Of a DNA stretch of 64,000 bases, positions 56,457 to 64,000 are shown piece after piece; the first letter of the stretch is position 1; each line of letters starts with the position of its first letter. The notes under the pieces are model-generated. The model ran no database searches. It saw only the letters and a program-made list of their open reading frames with translations, and had not been told where the DNA came from. The translations under genes were made by a program, and so were the position numbers. The DNA is from Monoplex corrugatus (Eukaryota; Mollusca; Gastropoda; Littorinimorpha; Ranellidae), in the NCBI GenBank assembly GCA_030674185.1, contig CM060312.1:35062862-35126861 (forward strand), written 5' to 3'.

Positions 56457-56589
56457 AAGACAATCCTGGTAAAACAACAACATATCCTGGATTTGTTGAG
56501 CTTGGGCGCGATGTTTTACACATGCTGACTGGACTGAGGGTCTCAGATCTACTGACCTGACAAGTAGCCAACCGACTGATTCAGGCAGA

Positions 56590-57510
56590 CTACATGCGAC
56601 AAAAGATACCTCCACTGACATACAGGCAGACTACTACATCGACAACCTACCTCCACTGAATACAGGCAGACTACACTGACATTACATACAGGCAGACTAC
56701 ACTGACAACCTACCTCCACTACATACTGGCAGACTACACTGACAACCTACCTCCACTGACATACAGGCAGACTACACTGACAACCTACCTCCACTGACAT
56801 ACAGGCAGACTACACTGACAACCTACCTCCACTGACATACAGGCAGACTACACTGACAACCTACCTCCACTGAAATACAGGCAGACTACACTGACATTAC
56901 ATTCAGGCAGACTACACTGACAACCTACCTCCACTAACATACGGCAGACTACACTGACAACTACCTCCATGACATACAGGCAGACTACACTGACAACCTA
57001 CCTCCACTGACATACAGGCAGACTACACTGACAACCTACCTCCACTGACATACAGGCAGACTACACTGACAACTACTCACTGCTACAGGCAGACTACCTG
57101 ACACTACCTCCACTGACATACAGGCAGACTACACTGACAACCTACCTCCACTGACATACAGGCAGACTACACTGAACCTACTCCACTGACATACAGGCAG
57201 ACTACACTGACAACCTACCTCCACTGACATACAGGCAGACTACACTGACAACCTACCTCCACTGACATACAGGCAGACTACACTGACAACCTACCTCCAC
57301 TGACATACAGGCAGACTACACTGATACAACCTATCCTCCACTGAAATACAGGCAGACTACACTGACATTACATACAGGCAGTGACTATCACTGAATACCT
57401 ACCTACTTCATCCACTAACATAACAAGGCAGACTACACTGCAACTCCTACCTCACTAAATACAGCAGACAATGTGCGACTACATGACATTACATACAGGC
57501 AGACTATACT
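56590..57510 (+). repeat. 38-bp minisatellite, about 24 units
   Basis: The unit is GACATACAGGCAGACTACAC plus TGACAACCTACCTCCACT. Units after about 57060 carry many small indels. The reverse complement of the same unit forms an array at 58703-58922. Confidence 0.96.
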
Positions 57511-58260
57511 GGACATCTATCAGTACATAGGTACGAACTACTCGTACAAACATCACTTCCATATAAAAAAACAATGTGCTGATTGCAAAATCCAGTCGAA
57601 CAGTAGAAACCTGATTCTCGAGTTGAGAATCAAACAAGAAACCTTATTCTACTCGCAGTATGACGGAAGATAAAATATGACAGAAGATAAAAAGCATTGA
57701 AACAGGATACAAAATCAAAGACAAATGACTAAGACTATGAGACAGACTGTAATGTAGAAAAACAAAACAAGCCATAAAAATAATAACAAAAACGAATACC
57801 GGCAACGTGGATCGATCTGGCAAAAAGCAAAGCATAAAGTATTACTGGCAATGTGCCGATTCGACAATAGTTGGTTGGAGCGCCAATTGTACTCCTGATT
57901 CTGGGCACCAGTCCACAGCACGAGCCAATAAGCCCAAGTCCCCTGTGAAACATGCACCTAGACCCACATCGAAAAATCAACACTAATACAACAAATGTCA
58001 TAGCACACATAAATGCAACCCATCGCAACAAAGGAACTGTCCCCTGGCTAAATTCTGAAGAAAAATATTTAAACAAAAACACGCAAGCTGCTGCACTACA
58101 CTGAAGCGACGTGCTCTCCCCAGGGAAATGAGCCCAAAGTTCACGCAGAATAAATCTACTGAGGCAAGAAATAAGTACAATACAATACAAACACAACAGA
58201 GTTCAATGGAATACAATACAATAACATTCTGGCAAAGGCAAACTGAAAAAATATTTGGCT
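57511..58260. other. Spacer between the inverted arrays
   Basis: Several moderate frames (for example 57735-58196, minus) have no recognised motif. Poly-G occurs at 58262-58275. Confidence 0.45.
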
Positions 58261-58283
58261 TGGGGGGGGGGGGGGAGGTGGGG

Positions 58284-58456
58284 AGTCACACGCGCGCGCG
58301 CACATACACAAACATGCACACACACACACAGACTCACACGCGCGCATACACACACATGTACCCACGCATGCATGCACACACACACACATGCACACACGCG
58401 CGCGCGCGCGCACACACACATGCACACACACGCGCACGCACGCACGCACGCATGCA

Positions 58457-58514
<58 letters not shown>
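58284..58514. repeat. (CA)n / (GC)n microsatellite
   Basis: CA with CGCGCGCG and GCACGCACG blocks. A pure CA run lies at 58458-58513. Confidence 0.96.
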
Positions 58515-58516
<2 letters not shown>

Positions 58517-58702
58517 CTGCGCTCGCAGAAGAATCAATTCAGAAGCCAACAGAGTTACCAAAACTTCAGAAAAGTTACTCCCTTCCCTCGCGGCTTTTAG
58601 CTAAATTGTGTGCCAATCGTGGCGTAGTCACAGCAGCTATTTACAAATTAAAGCACAAAACTACCCACAGGTTTTCTCTCGGGTATTAATCGGCCAGGCT
58701 AT

Positions 58703-58922
58703 TCTCAAGGCTATGTTGTCAGTGTAGTCTGCCTGTATGTCAGTGGAGGAAAGTTATCAGTGTAGTCTGCCTGTATGTTAGTGGAGGTAGGTTGTCAGTG
58801 TAGTCTGCCTGTATGTTAGTGGAGGTAGGTTGTCAGTGTAGTCTGCCTGTATGTCAGTGGAGGTAGGCTGTCAGTGTAGTCTGCCTGTATGTCAGTGGAG
58901 GTAGGTTGTCAGTGTAGTCTGC
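58703..58922 (-). repeat. Inverted copy of the 38-bp minisatellite, about 6 units
   Basis: GTCAGTGTAGTCTGCCTGTA plus TGTCAGTGGAGGTAGGTT is the exact reverse complement of the unit at 56590-57510. The last unit stops at GTCTGCCATACAAAG, which begins unique DNA. Confidence 0.96.
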
Positions 58923-59480
58923 CATACAAAGAAAGGACAACAGAGAAAGAATGGAAAGAAATGAGAATTGCAAGAAAGTATCTTTAAAGAATGCAGAGGA
59001 AGCGCTGAAAAAGATAGAAAGCAAGTACACGGAAAGAATGCTGAGAAAATATGGGAAAAGACGCAAAGACACTGTGGCAAGAGTAAAAAACAGACTGGCT
59101 AAGCATTTTATAATTTTATGATTTCCTATTTTTTTATACATATAGTTTTAATATGAAAATAAATGATAACAAAACAAATATTCTTTTAACACAAACATTT
59201 CTCATTGCAAATCTCTGTGCAGTTCAAACACTAAAACAGCATAGCTATTAAAAATCGTCAGTACTTTAATGTTACTTAGGGTACAGTTTGTCGCATTTAT
59301 TACATCTGCACACCAACAACATCCCAGTTATCGATCCGTTCAGCTATATATATATATATTATATATATATATAATCACTGGGACTTATGAATACGCTTGT
59401 TCATTACTTTTGATTATATTTCTTACTAAACGTAATTCTAACCAAACCGTTAGTATACAATCTATGGCCTATGGAACATA
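58923..59480. other. AT-rich spacer with a short TA palindrome
   Basis: AGCTATATATATATATATTA and its continuation (59341-59373) is a TA-rich self-complementary stretch. No gene recognised. Confidence 0.45.
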
Positions 59481-59504
59481 ACGTCAGTATACTGTGTAAT
59501 CATG

Positions 59505-59660
59505 CACACACACATACCTTGAATATCAATCACTGTGACTTTGGAGGAACTTTACACATCATTAAATGTGACGTGCCGCGAAGGCATTGATACACTGCTA
59601 CAACAGTGGAAACAGACTTGAAACACTGTCAAGTCCCTGAGAAAGTGCTGGATTTGGAAA
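59505..59660 (+). repeat. Dispersed repeat Y, partial copy
   Basis: CCTTGAATATCAATCACTGT and CCTGAGAAAGTGCTG match the copy at 24.33-24.48 kb. Intervening sequence is diverged. Confidence 0.4.
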
Positions 59661-59702
59661 AAGGCAAAGAAAATATTACAAAAATGGCTGAAATGCAGAA
59701 GA

Positions 59703-59875
59703 AGAAGTAGTAGTAGTAGTAGTAGTAGTAGTTAATAGTAGTAGTAGTAGTAGTTAGTAGTAGTAGTAGTGTAGTAGAGTAGTAGTAGTAGCAGCAGCAG
59801 TAGTAGTAGCAGTAGCAGCAGCAGTAATAGTAGTAGTAGTGGTGGTAGTAATAGTCGTAGCAGTAGTAGTAATGT
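59703..59875. repeat. (TAG)n / (CAG)n trinucleotide tract
   Basis: TAG/AGC repeats with TTAG interruptions over about 170 bp. Confidence 0.95.
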
Positions 59876-59889
59876 TATTGTTGTATTTG

Positions 59890-60363
59890 TTTAAATTAAA
59901 GCCCATCTGACTTGAGTACAGCCATATCAGAGCTATAACCATTTCAAAACATACACAATACTTCAACAGGAAAAAAAATGGAAAAGAAAATTAAATACAC
60001 ATACTAATACATTCGCGCACATAATCTGAGGATATGCCCCTGGCGCTGACCACTACGTCCAATGTCACAGTGGATCGAAAAAAAAAAAAAGACCTGAATA
60101 CAAATTTAAACATAATTAAGGCTCTAAAACATATACAAAAACGGGCCTAAATCATATAAAATTGCTTCTGCATATTACATTTTGCTAGAGCCAAAAATGC
60201 ACTAAGTATATGAACCCAATTATCACTACTAAGTATAAAAGATTTTATCAAACACATGAAGGTGAACAGACCAGCGATGCAGAAAATGACAGGACGAAAT
60301 GGCAGAAAACAAAGGAACAGGGCAGGAACAATGAAAGTACAGAAAAGAAGAAATTTCTCGCAT
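59890..60363 (-). repeat. Dispersed repeat X, copy 2
   Basis: Matches 9612-10197 but lacks that copy's CA/TA tract and 44-bp duplication, so it is closer to the ancestral form. Minus-strand GTAGTGGTCAGCGCC is faintly tRNA-like. Confidence 0.75.
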
Positions 60364-60450
60364 AACAATGATAATAGTAGTACAAAAGCATTCTTGTGTA
60401 GTGCTATTCTTCACACTAACGTGGTATACTGTACTGCCTGAAGTGGACCA

Positions 60451-60644
60451 TTAAACCTTTTACTCCCGCACTCTACCCACCAACTGCAAAAACTTAACCC
60501 TTTTACTCCCTCATCCTATCCACCAGCTTCCTGCAGGAAGTTGGTGGATAGGGCGAGGGAATCAAAGGGTTAGGTTTTTTGCTTTGCTGGCATGGTTTGA
60601 CAATGAAGGATGCTGGTGGACAAGGTGCGGGAGTCGAAGTGTTG
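60451..60644. mobile_element. TTAA MITE, full nested-palindrome copy
   Basis: Left end TTAAACCTTTTACTCCCGCA; right end AAGGTGCGGGAGTCGAAGTG. Inside, CTTAACCCTTTTACTCCCTC starts an inner palindrome centred on CTTCCTGCAGGAAG (near 60535) and ending GAATCAAAGGGTTAGG. The right terminal TTAA is degenerate (GTTGA). Overall layout equals the 15911 copy. Confidence 0.85.
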
Positions 60645-61429
60645 ACTCAATTGGTTAGAGTATGTTACGTGAGAATTTCTCACCCGGGTGACACGATTTC
60701 TCACCCCTGCACGATTTCTCGCCCCAGTTTTCCTCTCTCTCTCTCTCTCTCTCTCTCCCCCGTCTGGGTATTAAACAAACTAGGCAAACAAATTCTTGTT
60801 CACTGTCACAAAATATGGGGGTTTATCCAATGGGGGCACTGTCAGAAGGTTTCGTCCGTGGTGTTTTGACCTTTGCCTCGGTTTCAATCGGAGCGGGCTG
60901 TAAAGTCTATTCCCCTGAAGTCTATTCCCTCAAGACTTATTCCCTGGAAGTCTATTCCCTCGAAATATATTCCCTTTATGTCTAGTTTAATTCCACGCTT
61001 TACACCGGTCGTAAAGTGTACTCTAAAAATATGCAACAGTGGTCAACACTTTTATACTGACGAACCTGTTAATTAATTAACTAATTAATTAAACATCAAA
61101 AAGTCTCAATAATCTGAAGTGAGGTCGCCTGGTCTTACCAGCGAAAACCAAAAAAAGTAAATGTAAACTTTCATAGAAAAGATCATACAACACATCAAAG
61201 GGAGTGAATCCTCAAAGCAGCGTCACCTTGTGATCTATAATCAAACTGAAGACCAAAGACGGAAGCCATGTTTATGATGCGTATTAGTTTTCCTTTATGT
61301 CAAATGTTGCTAGGCCTAGGTCTTAGGAACACACCCCGGTGGAGAAAATAAAAAAATTCTCCTAACCACAAAATAAGTTCATTAAAAATTCGAAAAAGTG
61401 CTTTTGATCGAGACTGTAATACCCTCCTT
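60645..61429. other. Spacer with small repeats
   Basis: GATTTCTCACCC/GATTTCTCGCCC repeats near 60690-60724, a CT run at 60732-60759, and five copies of a 16-bp AGTCTATTCCCTCAAG-type unit at 60905-60985. No gene recognised. Confidence 0.6.
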
Positions 61430-61745
61430 TTCCCTTCTCTATCAATTACTTAAAAGTCAGCTTCTGTCAGAAATAGACGATACTCAAAACCACACTTTTG
61501 CAATAATCATTCTTTTCGCTGCTGAGACCATACTGTAGCATACCAATACACACATACTGAAGAAGAAAGTTAGCTATAACTTACAAAGAACAACTTTTGT
61601 TCTTAGATTTAAACAGAATCTTTGAATTTTTGACAATTTTTGTTTCAGACAGTGTAATCGTAAAGATACAGACGATCTTGAGTACCAGTCACTGAAACCT
61701 TGAAAAATCTTCGGATAACTTGATGTGCATCAGGGACGATAGTAG
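61430..61745 (+). repeat. Dispersed repeat Y, copy 2
   Basis: TATCAATTACTTAAAAGTCA, CAGCTTCTGTCAG, ACCACACTTTTGC, GATCTTGAGTACCAGTCACT and TAGATTGTCACAA match the order at 24061-24480. Confidence 0.5.
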
Positions 61746-61985
61746 ATTGTCACAAGAGTAAAAACAAGATTTCCAACACTGTCGTAAGTTTGTCACAAGA
61801 GTAAAAACAAGATTACCAATACTGTCACAAGTTTCTCATACTGTCATAAGTTTGTCACAAGAGTAAAAACAAGATTTCCACTACTGTCATAAGTTTGTCA
61901 CAAGAGTAAAAACAAGATTACCAATACTGTCATAAGTTTCTCACAAGACTAAAAACAAGATTTCAATACTGTCAAAAGCTCCTGC
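61746..61985. repeat. Short tandem repeat, ~35-60 bp units, five copies
   Basis: GTCACAAGAGTAAAAACAAG followed by ATTTCCAATACTGTCATAAG recurs five times, some units lacking part of the second half. It seems to have grown from the end of dispersed repeat Y. Confidence 0.85.
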
Positions 61986-62037
61986 GACTGTGGTTCACAC
62001 ACCTTCCCAAAAGTGATGATTTTAGGCACTTTGTGTG

Positions 62038-62068
<31 letters not shown>

Positions 62069-62600
62069 GTGTGTGCCAGTGTGTGACTTTGAAACCTTAA
62101 CTTCCATGTTCAACCATTCTCGGCTCCTCACTAGACCCCATGTTTGACCAAAATCTAATAAAGACCATTCAGATACACAAGAGGACGGACAGATGAACAC
62201 AAAACCTTTTTTTTTTCTGTCAAGATGAATTAATCTGCCATTTTTTCCAAAGGGAGATGACAAAAAACAAACAACAAACAAAAAAACAAACAAAAAAACA
62301 CACAGGGGGGGGGATGGAAGGATTTTAAAAAAGAATGGGAACACACAACCAAGACAGACAGACAAACAGACAGAAGCAAAGAAAACACACGCCAATAAAC
62401 TAAAGGGAAAGCATTGCATTAATCCGTGTTGCAGGCCAATTAGTAGATACTGGTGTCTTTTGTGTGGGAAAGGAGACTGGGAGTCTCTTCGGCTGTTTTG
62501 TCTTATCTCCCGCTGTTCAAGCCCTCTGCACTGGCTGACTTGAACGCCAAATGCCTCATTCCGCCTGAATCCTACACAGGGAGGACGGGAGAAGGGAGTG
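61986..62600. other. Spacer with (GT)n and AAAC repeats
   Basis: A GT tract (62036-62080) and AAAC/ACAA repeats with poly-G (62265-62313). Unrecognised otherwise. Confidence 0.55.
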
Positions 62601-63375
62601 ATCAGAATGCGAGACAGAGAGAGAGTAAAAAGAACAACAACAACAAACAAACAAAAAAAGAGGGGGATGGCATGCAAGGATGCAAGCAGAGTGAGAGAGA
62701 GATGGAACGAGAGAAAGAGAGAGAGAGAGTACACACACATTACTTTTTTAAGAGAGAGAGCAGAGACACAGAGACAGAGACGCAGAGACAGACAGAGACA
62801 GAGATAGAGATAGGAGAGAGACAGAGACAGACAGAATGAGAGAGATACACACACATTATCTTTTCACAGAGAGAGAGAGATACGTTAAATTTCTTACATT
62901 GAATTTATTTTTTGTTTGTTTGTTTTGTTTTTGTTTTTGTTCTTGTTTTTTGTTGTTGTTCTGTTGTTGTTGTTGTTTTTCGAGAGGGAAAGAGAGAGAG
63001 AGACAAAGAAAGAGTGAGAGAGATACACACATTACTTTTGAGAGAGAGAGAGGAGAGAAACAGACAGACAAACAGGCAGGCAGAGGCAGACAGACAGACA
63101 GAGAAAGAGAAAGAGAGAACACACACACACACATCCAAACACAACAACAGACAAAACAAGAACACACACACACACACCAACACAGACACACAGAGACATG
63201 GGACGGAAAGAGATTGAGAGAGACAGGCTTTCATACCAAATGCATCGTTCTAATTCCCACGCAAGAGACAGACACAGAGAAGGGGAAAGAAGTGAGAGAG
63301 GGAAGGAGGAATGCCAAAGACAGAGGGACATAGAAAAGAAAAGAGAAAAAGAGAGGGAAGAGAGGAGCAGGGAGG

Positions 63376-63411
<36 letters not shown>

Positions 63412-63420
63412 AAAGTGGTG
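62601..63420. repeat. Purine-rich (GA)n/(CAGA)n DNA with GAGAGATACACACACATTA repeats
   Basis: GAGAGA and CAGAGACAGA blocks alternate. The phrase GAGAGATACACACACATTA with TCTTTT or CTTTT recurs near 62728, 62840 and 63020, indicating a loose larger unit of roughly 110-180 bp. Arg/Glu-rich frames are artefacts. Confidence 0.88.
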
Positions 63421-63543
63421 TGTGGTGTGGTGGGGCAAGGTGAGCCAGCACAGATGGTCTGAACACATAAGCAAAAACCTTGCATCAGGACAGAGATTCA
63501 AGGGCACACGCGTACACACACGTACACACACGTACACACACAC

Positions 63544-63599
<56 letters not shown>

Positions 63600-64000
63600 T
63601 AAACAAACAGAAACAGACAGACAGAAAGAGAGAGAGAAGAGATAAAGAGACAGACGTACAGTCAGAGACAGAGAAAGAGAGAGAGAGACAGAGTGAGAGA
63701 GACAGACAGAGAGAGACAGACAGACAGATACAGGCAGAGAGAGAAGAAAGAGTGAGAGAGACAGATACAGAAAGAGAGAGACAGAGAGCGAGAGACCATG
63801 ACAAGCTTTGACAATTTTTGTTCTCTCCTCATTGTGGAGGCAGGTATCAACAACAATGGGCACGACAAAGGGTAAGACAGATGAAGGGAAAGAGATCAAG
63901 ACAGACGGATAGACTACAGCAACAAATATATAGAAAAAGCACACACACACACACAACACACACACACACACAGCACCACACACACACACACGCACACACA
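63421..64000. repeat. (CA)n and (GA)n/(CAGA)n to the window end
   Basis: CACGTACACA and a CA run (63508-63597), GA/CAGA blocks (63605-63800), ordinary sequence 63801-63940, then CA repeats that continue past the window edge. Confidence 0.92.

Noticed and set aside
54450..56621. A 723-codon minus-strand open frame
   Set aside because: It is a read-through of the 29-bp minisatellite. The predicted protein repeats every 29 residues, exactly three repeat units.

Overview
This is animal nuclear DNA with no recognisable intact host gene. There are no operons, ribosome binding sites or bacterial features. The texture suggests a mollusc, possibly a gastropod: very dense CA/GT, CT/GA and trinucleotide microsatellites, many minisatellites, tRNA-derived SINEs, an L2/CR1-like LINE and a TTAA-specific piggyBac element. 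The organism is an inference and I cannot name a species. Most long open frames are artefacts of tandem repeats.

Layout. 0-5 kb: a 37-bp tandem array at the left edge, an old degenerate satellite (0.9-2.1 kb) split by a LINE 3' fragment, a three-copy 128-bp repeat, and a second LINE 3' fragment on the minus strand whose TGA-type tail has grown into a (ATC)n tract. 5.05-7.13 kb: a complete piggyBac-type transposon bounded by TTAA and inverted termini. It carries an in-frame but internally deleted transposase and a nested SINE. 7-14 kb: GT/CA tracts, SINE copies and palindromic TTAA-flanked MITEs. 14.4-16.2 kb: a 40-bp minisatellite with a MITE inserted in it. 17.6-23.6 kb: a 33/34-bp minisatellite split by a 3.7-kb LINE with endonuclease and reverse transcriptase. 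24-31 kb: GTT-rich repeats, microsatellites, an unidentified open frame and a decayed LINE tail.

31.3-36.8 kb: a 46-bp minisatellite of about 95 units, interrupted by a SINE. 37-49.6 kb: microsatellites, SINEs, a 70/74-bp minisatellite (42.0-43.7 kb), tRNA-Ser-like sequences and another LINE C-terminal fragment. 49.8-52.6 kb: three unrelated minisatellites in succession (67, 53 and 40 bp). 54.7-57.5 kb: a 29-bp array and a 38-bp array; the 38-bp repeat reappears inverted at 58.7 kb. 59-64 kb: second copies of two dispersed repeats, a further MITE, and GA/CAGA/CA-rich DNA to the window end.

The parts do not work together as a pathway. The clearest story is genomic: tandem arrays occupy roughly a quarter of the window, and most of the large old ones have been hit by a mobile element (LINE, MITE, L2 or SINE). 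Two unrelated TTAA-type DNA transposon families coexist, one protein-coding and one a foldback MITE. The most unusual items are the piggyBac remnant with its four 16-bp palindromes, the nested-palindrome MITE family, the Pro/Ser-rich coding minisatellite in front of the LINE endonuclease, and the inverted pair of 38-bp arrays.
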